45,580 nt of DNA from an uncultured Monoglobus sp. GTDB taxonomy: Bacteria; Bacillota; Clostridia; Monoglobales; Monoglobaceae. The notes under the pieces are model-generated. The model worked only from the letters and a program-made list of their open reading frames with translations. It had not been told where the DNA came from and searched no databases. Below are positions 25,358 to 34,119 of this stretch, one piece after another (within the stretch, counting starts at the first letter, position 1; every line of letters starts with the position of its first letter). The translations under genes and the position numbers were made by a program. The stretch spans positions 1-45,580 of the forward strand of contig CANRHV010000017.1 of NCBI GenBank assembly GCA_947630505.1, in the 5' to 3' direction.

Positions 25358-27184
25358 TTATTCAACCGTGACCGACTTCGCCAAATTTCTGGGCTTGTCG
25401 ATATCCAGGCCCTTGAGGGATGAAACATAGTACGAGAACAGCTGCAGCGGCACGACGACCTCGCTGGGCATCGTGAGCGCGTCGCACTTGGGCACGTATA
25501 TAACATGATCCGCCTCTTCCTCTATCTCTTTGTGTCCCTCCTCGGCGATCGCGATAACTACTGCGCCGCGGGCCTTTACTTCTTTTATATTGCTGAGCAT
25601 TTTATCAAACAGCTCTTTCACGGTGCAGAGCGCCACGACCACGGTGCCCTCTTCCATAAGGGCTATAGTGCCGTGCTTCAGCTCGCCCGCAGCGTAAGCC
25701 TCGGAGTGTATGTAAGATATCTCCTTGAGCTTCAGCGAGCCCTCGAGCGCCACCGCGTAATCAAGAGTTCTGCCGATAAAGAACACGCTCTTGGCGCTGA
25801 AATACTTGGACGCTATATACTGAATGTCGCCCTTGTTTTCAAGCAGCTTTTCTATTCTCTGCGGCAAGGTCTCGATCGCCTTTATGTATTTCGCGATCTT
25901 TTCCTTCGGCAGAGTGCCGAGCTCCTGTCCGAAATATATCGACATCAGGTATATGGCCGTCAGCTGAGTGCTGTAGGCCTTGGTCGTGGCGACCGCGATC
26001 TCGGGGCCCGCCCAGGTGTACAGCACGTCGTCCGCCTCGCGGGCTATGCAGCTGCCAACCGCATTGACTATGGCGAAGGTTCTGGCGCCGCGGCGCTTGG
26101 CCTCGCGCATGGCGGCTATCGTGTCGGCCGTCTCGCCCGACTGGGAGATTAGCACCACCAGCGTCTTTTCGTCCGCTATGGGGTTGCAGTAGCGGAACTC
26201 GGACGCGACCATGACCTCAACGGGTATGCGCACCATGTCCTCTATCACATATTTGCCCACAACGCCCACATGATAGGCGCTGCCGCAGGCGACCACGTAT
26301 ATCTTGTTTATGTTCCTGATATAATCGGCAGTTAATGAAATGTCGTCAAGCACGACTTTTCCGTCTTTTATTCTGGGACTCACGGTGTCGGCTATGGCTC
26401 GCGGCTGCTCCATGATCTCCTTGAACATAAAGTGCTCGTAGCCGCCCTTTTCGGCAGCCGAGATGTCCCAATCGACTTTGTAGGCCTCTTTGGTGATCTC
26501 CTCGCGGTCGGTGTTGTATATCTTGACCTCATCTTTGTTTATAACGACGATCTCGTTATTGTCCAGGAAATACACGTCTCTGGTGTGGCTAAGTATCGCC
26601 GGGATATCCGACGCGATAAAGTTCTCGCCCTCGCCCAGTCCGACGATGAGCGGGCTCTCCTTGCGCACCGCGATGAACGAGTCGGGATTGTCGGCGCAAA
26701 GCACACCAAGCGCGTATGAGCCGTCGACCTTGCTCAGCACCTTTATCATAGTCTCGATTATGTCGCCCTTGTAGTAATACTCAAACAGGTGGGCTATGAC
26801 CTCGGTGTCGGTCTCGGATATGAACTCAAATCCCTTTTTGGTCAAATATTCGCGGAGCTTCAGATAATTTTCTATAATGCCGTTGTGCACCACCGCGAAC
26901 CTGCCCGAATTGCTCAGATGCGGGTGCGAGTTCGTGTCCGACGGCTCGCCGTGGGTCGCCCACCTGGTGTGGCCGATGCCCATCGTGCCGTGTATCGCCG
27001 CTCCGCCGTCTATCATCTCGCTGAGACAGGACAGGCGTCCTTTCTTTTTCTTGACAACGATACCCTCGTCTGTCATGACCGCCACTCCGGCGGAGTCGTA
27101 TCCTCTGTATTCAAGCTTTGAGAGGCCTTCAAGCAAAACGGGAGCCGCCTGCTTCGGGCCCACATATCCAACTATTCCGCACAT
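25358..27184 (-). CDS. glmS: Glutamine-fructose-6-phosphate aminotransferase (isomerizing)
   Basis: A 608-residue enzyme that makes glucosamine-6-phosphate for peptidoglycan. Cys2 is the glutaminase nucleophile (CGIVGYVGPKQA). The N-terminal class II amidotransferase domain runs to about 220 and includes HTRWATHGEPSD. Two SIS domains follow, with SQSGETADT (about 347-355) in the first, and the C-terminus ends in DKPRNLAKSVTVE, the usual GlmS tail. Length is normal. It starts 12 bp after the glycosyltransferase stop, so there is no room for a glmS ribozyme; regulation must come from the shared promoter or from elsewhere. Confidence 0.97.
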   Translation of the reverse strand: MCGIVGYVGPKQAAPVLLEGLSKLEYRGYDSAGVAVMTDEGIVVKKKKGRLSCLSEMIDGGAAIHGTMGIGHTRWATHGEPSDTNSHPHLSNSGRFAVVHNGIIENYLKLREYLTKKGFEFISETDTEVIAHLFEYYYKGDIIETMIKVLSKVDGSYALGVLCADNPDSFIAVRKESPLIVGLGEGENFIASDIPAILSHTRDVYFLDNNEIVVINKDEVKIYNTDREEITKEAYKVDWDISAAEKGGYEHFMFKEIMEQPRAIADTVSPRIKDGKVVLDDISLTADYIRNINKIYVVACGSAYHVGVVGKYVIEDMVRIPVEVMVASEFRYCNPIADEKTLVVLISQSGETADTIAAMREAKRRGARTFAIVNAVGSCIAREADDVLYTWAGPEIAVATTKAYSTQLTAIYLMSIYFGQELGTLPKEKIAKYIKAIETLPQRIEKLLENKGDIQYIASKYFSAKSVFFIGRTLDYAVALEGSLKLKEISYIHSEAYAAGELKHGTIALMEEGTVVVALCTVKELFDKMLSNIKEVKARGAVVIAIAEEGHKEIEEEADHVIYVPKCDALTMPSEVVVPLQLFSYYVSSLKGLDIDKPRNLAKSVTVE

Positions 27185-27196
27185 ATAATTACCTCC

Positions 27197-28438
27197 TTAA
27201 CTCTCGTGTTCGGTGTGATACCATTCTTTCTTATGATGACTTACAAGTCCGATTATTCCCGCGGGTATCCATGTCGCCGCGTAAAGCAGCAGCCCCGCAA
27301 GCTTAAACGGCGCGAACCTGTCAAGCTTTTTGTCGACCGCAAGGTTTATAAGAGCGGTCAAAAGCCCCAGGCCCAGATATATTTCAAGCGCTGTGAAGCA
27401 CGGCGCCTTTGTCCACAGCCCGCACAGCGGAACGCTCTCGCCCGAGAACATTCCTCTCGACGCGAAAACCGAGATCACCGCAAATACCGCGTACGCGAAT
27501 ATTCCGAGAAAATCGCCGTACAGACTGAGCCAGTCAAAAATTTTGCCCTTACGCAGCAGCTTTCCGCCGTACTTTCCTTGGGCGCTGACGATACCGCGCG
27601 CCCAGCGCACCCGCTGAAGCAGCGAGCTTCCGAGCTTGCTCGGCTTTTCGTCATACACGACAGCGCCGTTTGAATATCCCGTCTTTTCGCCCATGAGCGC
27701 CAGACGGGCGGTGTATTCAAGATCCTCGGCGAGACATTCTCCGCCGCATACGAGCTTTTTAAAAACCTCGCTCCTTACGCAGCAGCCCGTGCCGGACAGC
27801 TTGACGTTAAGCCCTATATTCGAGGGCGCCAGCCGCCCCATTCTGTTTTCAAGCGAGCCCCACAGCGAGTACGCCGCGGTGAGCCAGCTTTTGTTCGGAT
27901 TCTTTGTCTCTATCCTGCCCTGAACGGCCGTGAAGCCTCTGCCGAGCGCGCGGCTCATTTCGCCGTAAAAGCCTTTTTCGACCAGATTGTCAGCGTCGAT
28001 CAGCGCGACGCAGTCGGGCTCGTATTCCTCAAATATGCGCTCCGCCGCGTATTTGAGCGCAAGCGCCTTGTTGGGCTTGCCGCCCGTTCTTGTGATGACC
28101 CGAGCTCCGGCTCTCGCCGCTGCCTCGGCGGTCCTGTCCGCGCAGTTGTCGCACACGGCATATACTCTGATCTCGCTTTTGCCGTCCGCCGCGTCATAGG
28201 CACTTTTTACCGCGCCGGAAATCACGCTCTCCTCGTTGTGGGCCGGGATTATCACCGCGAAGCTCATGGGCCCGCCGTCTTTTTCGGCTCTGCGCGGAAT
28301 CAGCGAAAACGCCGCCGCGGCAACGTAATACAATCCAATAAAAAAGAGTGCAAGCTCCAGACAATCCACGACGATCCCGCTATAGAACAACTGCGCATCC
28401 CACCCTTTGAGCAACAAAATGCCTAATATTAAAAACAT
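27197..28438 (-). CDS. Membrane glycosyltransferase family 2 (processive type)
   Basis: An N-terminal membrane helix is followed by a GT-A catalytic domain and two or three C-terminal helices. Motifs are IIPAHNEESVI (nucleotide binding), DADNLV (DxD, about 168-173), CLAEDLEYTARLAL (catalytic ED) and QRVRWARG (Q-x2-RW type, about 275-282). These are typical of cellulose or hyaluronan synthase-like enzymes that extend a surface polysaccharide. Sugar specificity is unknown. The long frame starts with ATG at 28438, but the promoter -10 box at 28437-28442 overlaps it. The real start may therefore be a downstream TTG at 28390 (residue 17), which is preceded by GGGTGGG. Co-transcription with glmS suggests a cell-envelope or spore-coat amino-sugar polymer. 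Confidence 0.85.
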   Translation of the reverse strand: MFLILGILLLKGWDAQLFYSGIVVDCLELALFFIGLYYVAAAAFSLIPRRAEKDGGPMSFAVIIPAHNEESVISGAVKSAYDAADGKSEIRVYAVCDNCADRTAEAAARAGARVITRTGGKPNKALALKYAAERIFEEYEPDCVALIDADNLVEKGFYGEMSRALGRGFTAVQGRIETKNPNKSWLTAAYSLWGSLENRMGRLAPSNIGLNVKLSGTGCCVRSEVFKKLVCGGECLAEDLEYTARLALMGEKTGYSNGAVVYDEKPSKLGSSLLQRVRWARGIVSAQGKYGGKLLRKGKIFDWLSLYGDFLGIFAYAVFAVISVFASRGMFSGESVPLCGLWTKAPCFTALEIYLGLGLLTALINLAVDKKLDRFAPFKLAGLLLYAATWIPAGIIGLVSHHKKEWYHTEHES

Positions 28439-28465
28439 TATATACCAACAAAGGTATTATTTCAA
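28437..28465 (-). promoter_or_regulatory. Sigma-A promoter of the glycosyltransferase-glmS operon
   Basis: Minus-strand TTGAAA (28460-28465) and TATAAT (28437-28442) with a 17-bp spacer. The expected transcript start is near 28430, inside the longest frame of the glycosyltransferase. Confidence 0.75.
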
Positions 28466-28601
28466 GGGTAAATATATTACATTTTTATCACAATTATATC
28501 GGCGATTATATACAATACCCACACATCGGTACCGATGAATGACGGATTTTGCGCAATTTTAACCAAAATTAAAATCTCGGCAAAATATTTTTAAAATATA
28601 T

Positions 28602-28630
28602 TGGACAAAAAAACCTAATTATGGTATAAT
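28602..28630 (+). promoter_or_regulatory. Promoter of the radA-carD-ispD-ispF operon
   Basis: TGGACA (28602-28607) and TATAAT (28625-28630), spacer 17 bp. A 30-bp palindrome begins three bases after the -10 box. Confidence 0.75.
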
Positions 28631-28633
28631 AAA

Positions 28634-28663
28634 CTTACCAAAAGTTTGCAAACTTTTAGTAAG
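28634..28663 (+). promoter_or_regulatory. 30-bp palindrome at the radA transcription start
   Basis: CTTACCAAAAGTTTG (28634-28648) and CAAACTTTTAGTAAG (28649-28663) are inverted arms with a single mismatch and no spacer. The position, overlapping the predicted start of transcription, fits a repressor operator; in RNA it would form a 5' hairpin. It does not match the CtsR heptad repeat or the Bacillus LexA box. Confidence 0.6.
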
Positions 28664-28712
28664 AACGGACATTTTTCAGCAACGGCAAAATGCAAATTTC
28701 GGAGGTTGATCA

Positions 28713-30086
28713 ATGGCGAAAACAGTATTTGTCTGCTCGGAATGCGGAAACGAGTATCCCAAGTGGCTGGGCAGGTGCACCGCCTGCGGCTCGTGGAACA
28801 CTCTGGTCGAAGAAACCGTCATCACTGGCAAGGGACGCGGCTCGAAAGCCTCCTCCGCTTGGATTTCAAACGACGGCGCGGACGAGTCAAAGCCCGAATA
28901 TTTAAAGGACATCTCCACGCGAGACGAGCCCCGCTCCTCAACGGGTCTGTCGGAGTTTGACCGAGTGCTTGGAGGCGGACTTGTTCCGGGCTCACTGGTG
29001 CTCCTGGGCGGAGACCCGGGGATCGGAAAATCCACAATACTGCTGCAAATTTGCAGCTATCTCGGCAGAGACAAAAAAATACTGTATGTGTCGGGCGAGG
29101 AATCACTTAGGCAAATCAAGCTCCGTGCTGAGCGACTGAGCGCGGGATCCGACAATCTGAAGGTGTATTCCGAGACCGATACCGAAATCATTTTGCAGCG
29201 CGTAACCGCGGAAAAACCCGACATTCTGGTGGTCGACTCGGTTCAGACCATGTATAACCCGAACCTCACCTCGGCGCCCGGCAGCGTGTCTCAGATACGC
29301 GACACGGCGGCGGCTCTGATGAGGCTCGCGAAAAGCAGGTCGATCGCCACGTTTCTGGTGGGCCACGTTACCAAGGACGGCTCGATCGCGGGGCCGAAGA
29401 TACTTGAGCATATCGTGGACTGCGTGCTGTACTTCGAGGGGGACCAGAACCGCTCCTACCGCATTATACGCGCGATAAAAAACAGGTTCGGCTCCACCAA
29501 CGAGATCGGAGTTTTTGAGATGGGCGAGCATGGGCTGTCGGAGGTTCTGAACCCTTCCTCCGCCATGCTGTCGGGCAGGCCTTCGGGCGTTCCGGGGAGC
29601 TGCATCGTCTGCACCATGGAGGGCACGCGCCCGGTTCTGGCCGAGATACAGGCGCTGGCGACGCCCACGATCTTCGGCAATCCCAGACGAATGACTACCG
29701 GCGTCGACTTCAACCGCGCGGTTATGCTGCTGGCTATCCTTGAGAAGCGCGCGGGGCTTGTGCTCTCGGCACACGACACCTACATCAACGTGGTGGGCGG
29801 GCTCAAGATGACCGAGCCCGCGGCGGATCTGGCGATACTTCTGGCCGTGGCGTCGGTTTTCAAGAACAGGCCCGTGCCCGAGGATCTGGCCGCGGTCGGC
29901 GAGGTGGGTCTCGCGGGAGAGATACGCTCCTGCGGATTTATCGAAAGCCGAATCAAAGAAGCTGAAAAAATGGGATTTAAAAAAATCATCGTGCCGCCCA
30001 TAGACGCTGAGACGGCGAACAGGTTTAAAGACATCGAGGTTTGTCAATACTCAAACATACTGCAAATATTAAAAAGCGTCTTTTAG
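28713..30086 (+). CDS. radA: DNA repair protein RadA (branch-migration ATPase)
   Basis: A 457-residue RadA/Sms protein that processes recombination intermediates. The N-terminal zinc finger is C8-x2-C11...C22-x2-C25. Walker A is GGDPGIGKST (about 99-108), the RadA-specific KNRFG motif is at 256-260, and the C-terminal third is a Lon-protease-like domain with LGDG-type catalytic residues absent, as usual. GGAGG precedes the ATG. The downstream order carD-ispD-ispF resembles the radA-yacL-ispD-ispF segment of the Bacillus clpC operon. All genes run rightward with short gaps, so one transcript from 28602-28630 is likely. Confidence 0.96.
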   Translation: MAKTVFVCSECGNEYPKWLGRCTACGSWNTLVEETVITGKGRGSKASSAWISNDGADESKPEYLKDISTRDEPRSSTGLSEFDRVLGGGLVPGSLVLLGGDPGIGKSTILLQICSYLGRDKKILYVSGEESLRQIKLRAERLSAGSDNLKVYSETDTEIILQRVTAEKPDILVVDSVQTMYNPNLTSAPGSVSQIRDTAAALMRLAKSRSIATFLVGHVTKDGSIAGPKILEHIVDCVLYFEGDQNRSYRIIRAIKNRFGSTNEIGVFEMGEHGLSEVLNPSSAMLSGRPSGVPGSCIVCTMEGTRPVLAEIQALATPTIFGNPRRMTTGVDFNRAVMLLAILEKRAGLVLSAHDTYINVVGGLKMTEPAADLAILLAVASVFKNRPVPEDLAAVGEVGLAGEIRSCGFIESRIKEAEKMGFKKIIVPPIDAETANRFKDIEVCQYSNILQILKSVF

Positions 30087-30186
30087 TTTAATACGTTTCA
30101 ATGTGTTTCGTGTAATGGCCCTAAAGTGTAAACAGGCGCAGTGCGCCCATCGCCGATTTATCGGCAAAGATCAGGGAGTGTTTATT

Positions 30187-30663
30187 ATGTTTCAAATTGG
30201 CGACAAAGTGGCTTATCCCATGCACGGAGCGGGAGTTATAAAGTGCATCGAGCAGCAAAAGATACTCGGCGAGGAAACTCAGTATTTTATCCTCAAGCCC
30301 TGCGTAGGCGAGTTGGAGATCAAGATACCGGTGGCGAGAATAGACAAGATCGGCCTTCGGTATATCGTGTCGGAGAACGAGGCCGACGAGGTAATAGACG
30401 AGTTCGGAACATGCGAGTGCGCCGAGACCGGGAACTGGAACAAGCGTTACCGCGACAATCTGGAAAAGCTCAAAGCCGGCGACATCTTTGACGTGGCGAG
30501 GATCACAAAATCGCTTATCATCCGCGACAGGAAAAAGAGCCTTTCGAACTTTGAGCGCAAAATGCTGAGCAACGCCAAAAATATTCTCATATCGGAACTG
30601 GTTATGTCCAAAAACTCGACCTATCCCGATATCGAAAAGCTGCTGATGAGCAAGATCTCATAA
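30187..30663 (+). CDS. CarD/CdnL-family transcriptional regulator
   Basis: A 158-residue protein with an N-terminal CarD/TRCF RNA-polymerase-interacting domain (MFQIGDKVAYPMHGAGVIKC, then about to 60) and a helical C-terminal DNA-binding domain (about 75-158, including a KSLSNFERKML segment). CarD proteins bind the RNA polymerase beta subunit and stabilise open complexes. I chose the ATG at 30187, which has GGGAGTG upstream; an in-frame ATG at 30103 would add a segment lacking family similarity. It lies between radA and ispD, a common place for carD in Clostridia. Confidence 0.93.
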   Translation: MFQIGDKVAYPMHGAGVIKCIEQQKILGEETQYFILKPCVGELEIKIPVARIDKIGLRYIVSENEADEVIDEFGTCECAETGNWNKRYRDNLEKLKAGDIFDVARITKSLIIRDRKKSLSNFERKMLSNAKNILISELVMSKNSTYPDIEKLLMSKIS

Positions 30664-30685
30664 GGCGAAAGCGGAAAGGATTTTT

Positions 30686-31399
30686 ATGGATTCTGTTTCG
30701 GTAATAATCGCGGCCGCGGGCAGCGGCACAAGAATGGGCATGGACCCACAAAAAAGCAAACAATTCACAGAGCTCCGCGGCGTCCCCGTTATTGCGAGGA
30801 CGCTTCGGGTTTTTGAGGAGATTTCCCGGGTCTCGAAGATCATAATCGTGACCCGAAAGATCGACATCGAGTCCATGCGGGAGCTTGTGAAAAAGTACAA
30901 ATTCTTAAAGGTAGACGACATTATCGAGGGCGGCGATACCCGCCGGCAGTCGGTGAAACTTGGGCTTGAAAAACTCAATGCCGATAAGCGCGGCATAGTC
31001 CTTATCCACGACGGCGCAAGGCCGTTTATCAGACGCGAGCGCGTTATGGAGCTGATATACGAGATCGAGAGCGAACACTGCGAGGCTGCGGCCGTTGGCG
31101 TGCCCGTAAAGGACACGATAAAACAGCTCGACGAGTCGGGCTTTATCGGCACGACGCCCGAGCGCAGCAGTCTGGTCTCGATACAGACGCCCCAGGCGTT
31201 CAGATACGACCTTATCATGAAAGCTCACAAAAGGGCCGAAAGCAAGGGTATGGAGTTCACCGACGACTGCGCGGTCATCGAAAATCTGTCGGCCGAACGG
31301 GTCAAGGTCATAATCGGAGACTACACAAACATAAAGATAACCACGCCCGAAGACCTGATAATGGCGGATATGATACTGAGCGACACGGAGGACGAATAA
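30686..31399 (+). CDS. ispD: 2-C-methyl-D-erythritol 4-phosphate cytidylyltransferase
   Basis: A 237-residue enzyme joining CTP and MEP in the non-mevalonate isoprenoid pathway. The nucleotide-binding motif [10 protein letters not shown] lies at about 9-18, the [13 protein letters not shown] segment at about 80-92 and [10 protein letters not shown] at about 105-114. C-terminal [14 protein letters not shown] matches IspD. Length is normal. It starts 22 bp after carD with a GGAAAGG site and ends 2 bp before ispF, so translation is tightly coupled. Confidence 0.96.
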   Translation: MDSVSVIIAAAGSGTRMGMDPQKSKQFTELRGVPVIARTLRVFEEISRVSKIIIVTRKIDIESMRELVKKYKFLKVDDIIEGGDTRRQSVKLGLEKLNADKRGIVLIHDGARPFIRRERVMELIYEIESEHCEAAAVGVPVKDTIKQLDESGFIGTTPERSSLVSIQTPQAFRYDLIMKAHKRAESKGMEFTDDCAVIENLSAERVKVIIGDYTNIKITTPEDLIMADMILSDTEDE

Positions 31400-31401
31400 T
31401 T

Positions 31402-32649
31402 ATGGAAACAAGGATCGGCATCGGCTACGATGTTCACAAGCTTGTCGAGAACAGGCCGCTGATAATCGGCGGCGTTAAAATTGAGCACGAAAAAGGTCTG
31501 CTCGGCCACAGCGACGCGGACGTGCTTATCCACGCTGTTATGGACTCCCTGCTGGGCGCCGCAGCGCTCGGTGACATAGGCAAACACTTTCCCGACACCG
31601 ACCCGAAATACAGCGGCGCGGACAGCGCGGTGCTGCTCGGGCACGTGGGCGAGCTTATTAAAAACGAGGGCTATTCTATCTCAAATATCGACTCGATCAT
31701 CGCGGCGCAGGCCCCCAAAATGGCGCCGCATATCGAAAAAATGCGCGAAAACATCGCCGCGGCTCTTAATATCGAGACAGACCGTGTCAGCGTCAAAGCC
31801 ACCACCACCGAAGAAATGGGCTTCGAAGGCCGTAGGGAAGGCATCTCCGCCCAAGCCGTGTGCTTGATATATAAACGTCGGGATATAATTATGTCGGAGG
31901 ACTACGACAATATATCAAAAAAATACGATCAATTCCGCGCAGCCGATAAAAGCAATATAGACTACCTCGTAAACGAAGCTGGGATCAACTCGAACACGAT
32001 CGTTCTTGATTTCGGAAGCGGAACGGGCAATCACGCGATTGAATTAAAGCAGCGTACCGGCGCGGCGGTTTACGGGGTCGAACCGTCTGACGGAATGAGG
32101 GAAAACGCGGTTCAAAAAGGAAGCGGCGTTAAGTTTTTAAAAGGCGATCATAAAAATATTCCGCTTAAAAATTCATCGGTTGATTTGATATATATGACCG
32201 ACGTTATTCATCATGTTCCAAACCTTGTTATGATGTTTGACGAATTTGCGCGCGTGCTGAGACCCAAAGGCAAGGTTTGCATTATAACCGAATCGTATAA
32301 ACAAATAGAAAGCCGTTTTTGGATGAGGTTTTTCCCGACGGCAATAACAGCCGAAAAAGAGCGTTATCCGGATGTTGACGATATAATTGCCGCCGCCGAA
32401 AGCTGCGGACTGAAACATATTAAAACGGATGTTTCGGATAGGCGCAGAAAACATAAGATCAGCAAGGAATTTGTCGAATTAGCCGAAAATAAGGGCTTTT
32501 CAATGTTTGATCTGATCTCGGAAACGGATTATCGGGCGGGGCTTGAAAACCTTAAAGCCGCTTACAAAAGCGGCGAAATACAGGACTACACCCACGGCGA
32601 GTCTTTCATCTGGTTAAATCGAGAAAACGCCGCCGCTTATTCAAAATAA
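31402..32649 (+). CDS. ispF: IspF fused in frame to a SAM-dependent methyltransferase
   Basis: Residues 1-159 are a complete 2-C-methyl-D-erythritol 2,4-cyclodiphosphate synthase: GIGYDVHKL at the start (metal-binding Asp/His), GHSDADV (about 35-41), [10 protein letters not shown] (about 58-67) and the usual end ISAQAVCLI. Instead of a stop, the frame continues through YKRRD into a class I methyltransferase (about 164-415) with motif [13 protein letters not shown] and a [11 protein letters not shown] motif. The methyltransferase half has more AT-rich codons than IspF, suggesting a later addition. An internal ATG at 31891 could start a separate methyltransferase, but only a weak GGGATA precedes it. 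The methyltransferase substrate is unknown. Loss of the ispF stop codon, or a true bifunctional protein, would both explain this. Confidence 0.88.
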   Translation: METRIGIGYDVHKLVENRPLIIGGVKIEHEKGLLGHSDADVLIHAVMDSLLGAAALGDIGKHFPDTDPKYSGADSAVLLGHVGELIKNEGYSISNIDSIIAAQAPKMAPHIEKMRENIAAALNIETDRVSVKATTTEEMGFEGRREGISAQAVCLIYKRRDIIMSEDYDNISKKYDQFRAADKSNIDYLVNEAGINSNTIVLDFGSGTGNHAIELKQRTGAAVYGVEPSDGMRENAVQKGSGVKFLKGDHKNIPLKNSSVDLIYMTDVIHHVPNLVMMFDEFARVLRPKGKVCIITESYKQIESRFWMRFFPTAITAEKERYPDVDDIIAAAESCGLKHIKTDVSDRRRKHKISKEFVELAENKGFSMFDLISETDYRAGLENLKAAYKSGEIQDYTHGESFIWLNRENAAAYSK

Positions 32650-32671
32650 ATTCAGGCTTTGAAACCGGTTA

Positions 32672-32700
32672 TTGACAACTCCATACTGTTGAGATATAAT
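32672..32700 (+). promoter_or_regulatory. Sigma-A promoter of the second EamA transporter
   Basis: TTGACA (32672-32677) and TATAAT (32695-32700), perfect consensus with a 17-bp spacer. A GAGCGC-TTCG-GCGCTT hairpin and a T-rich run (about 32717-32748) follow in the leader and could act as an attenuator. Confidence 0.85.
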
Positions 32701-32770
32701 AACACTCATAAAAAAGCGGAGCGCTTCGGCGCTTCGTGAATTTTTTACTGTTTGCAAAAGGAGCAGTCGT

Positions 32771-33652
32771 ATGAAAAAAACCACACTCAAGGGCAATCTT
32801 ATACTTATGCTGACCGCTGTGATCTGGGGCGTCTCGTTTGTGTCGCAGCGCGTCGGAATGGAATACATAAAGCCGAACACCTTTAACGGTATACGCACGA
32901 TACTCGGCGCGTTTATTTTGGTGCCGTTTATTTTTGCGCGTGAAAAAACCTGCAAAAGCAGACCGTCCGACGGGAAAAGCCTCCTTATCGGCGGCATTGT
33001 TTCCGGCGCGCTGCTGTGCGCGGCCGGCACGCTCCAGACTTGGGGAATGGTGTACACAACGTCCGGCAAAAGCGGATTTATAACGGCGATGTATATGATA
33101 TTTGTGCCGATCATCGGACTTTTCGCGGGCAAAAAAGTGTGCGCCGCGACAGCGGTCGGCGTTGTCCTTGCCGTTGTGGGAATGTATATGCTCTCGATCG
33201 GCGGAACGGATATCGCGATCAACAAGGGCGACGTTATAACGCTTGCGTGCGCGTTTATTTTCGCGTTTCACATCATGACGATCGACCGCTTTTCAAGCGA
33301 GGTCGACTGCGTGAAACTCGCGTGCCTGCAATTTTTTGTCTGCGGTACGATCAATATAATACTTATGTTCCTGTTTGAGCATCCCGATTGGTCGCTTGTG
33401 CGCGCGTGCGCCGTGCCGATCTTATATTCGGGCATTATGAGCTGCGTAGTGGCATACACGCTGCAGATCGTGGGCCAGCAGTACGCCGAGCCGACTACGG
33501 CCTCGATCATAATGAGCCTTGAGTCGGTTTTCGCCGCGCTCGCCGGTTGGGCGGTGCTTAATGAAACGCTTACACTCAGGGAAGCGCTCGGCTGCATACT
33601 AATGTTCGCCGCGATTATCATAGTGCAGCTCCCACAAAAAAGAATAGAATAA
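32771..33652 (+). CDS. EamA/DMT-superfamily transporter
   Basis: A 293-residue membrane protein with about ten helices in two EamA repeats. The first helix has LTAVIWGVSFVSQRVG, a classic EamA start, and the second repeat ends with ASIIMSLESVFAALAGWAVL. It differs strongly from the transporter at 7930, so it is not a recent duplicate. The substrate is unknown. It has its own consensus promoter and a GGAG-type site, and is separate from the ispF operon. Confidence 0.92.
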   Translation: MKKTTLKGNLILMLTAVIWGVSFVSQRVGMEYIKPNTFNGIRTILGAFILVPFIFAREKTCKSRPSDGKSLLIGGIVSGALLCAAGTLQTWGMVYTTSGKSGFITAMYMIFVPIIGLFAGKKVCAATAVGVVLAVVGMYMLSIGGTDIAINKGDVITLACAFIFAFHIMTIDRFSSEVDCVKLACLQFFVCGTINIILMFLFEHPDWSLVRACAVPILYSGIMSCVVAYTLQIVGQQYAEPTTASIIMSLESVFAALAGWAVLNETLTLREALGCILMFAAIIIVQLPQKRIE

Positions 33653-33713
33653 TGCTCACGCCTATTAAACATGCCCCGCTGCGCGGGTTCGTGTCAGATA
33701 ATTATTCGGATCA

Positions 33714-34025
33714 TTATTTGGAATTCGATTTCAGCAATGCTCTGATTTTGCCTTTCGGGTCTTTTATAAGCACAATGACAAGCCATATCACAAGACCCAG
33801 CGCCGCGACCGAAAGTCCGAGATAAGCGTCATTTAACATATCACTTGGCGCGGGAGTGAAGTATTCCGCGCCGATCTCTATGTATTCCGCGACCGCGTCA
33901 ACGAGCCACATCAGCGACGCGCCCCAATACATCAGCGCGAGAACTCCGAGCTTCATATCGCTTGTGGTGTTGTACCACACAAGCGTTGCGGCCACAGCCG
34001 CGAAAACCGTTATTAAAAGCGTCAT
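33714..34025 (-). CDS. Small hypothetical membrane protein (103 aa)
   Basis: It has three hydrophobic segments (about 2-18, 26-46 and 68-88) and a basic C-terminus (KDPKGKIRALLKSNSK), consistent with an inner-membrane protein of unknown function. The start has a GGAGGAAC site, and the consensus promoter at 34075-34103 lies just upstream, so expression is independent of the LysR gene. No homologous family is recognised. Its place at the edge of the redox island suggests a related role; this is only inference. Confidence 0.75.
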   Translation of the reverse strand: MTLLITVFAAVAATLVWYNTTSDMKLGVLALMYWGASLMWLVDAVAEYIEIGAEYFTPAPSDMLNDAYLGLSVAALGLVIWLVIVLIKDPKGKIRALLKSNSK

Positions 34026-34074
34026 TTCGTCTCGTTCCTCCTTAATTTTAAAATACGATTTGATACTGTGTTTA

Positions 34075-34103
34075 ATTATATTACCGATATTCTTTTATGT
34101 CAA
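34075..34103 (-). promoter_or_regulatory. Sigma-A promoter of the 103-aa membrane protein
   Basis: Minus-strand TTGACA (34098-34103) and TATAAT (34075-34080) with a 17-bp spacer. Only a poor match to the TATGCTT box of the neighbouring promoters is present at the same distance. Confidence 0.8.
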
Positions 34104-34119
34104 TAACACAAATCAAATA

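Noticed and set aside
27185..27196. glmS ribozyme upstream of glmS
   Set aside because: Only 12 bp separate glmS from the glycosyltransferase gene, too short for the ribozyme.
28634..28663. CtsR operator upstream of radA
   Set aside because: The palindrome lacks the GGTCAAA heptad direct repeat required for CtsR.
29103..30047. A 314-residue leftward frame
   Set aside because: Antisense to radA, which is full length with all family motifs.
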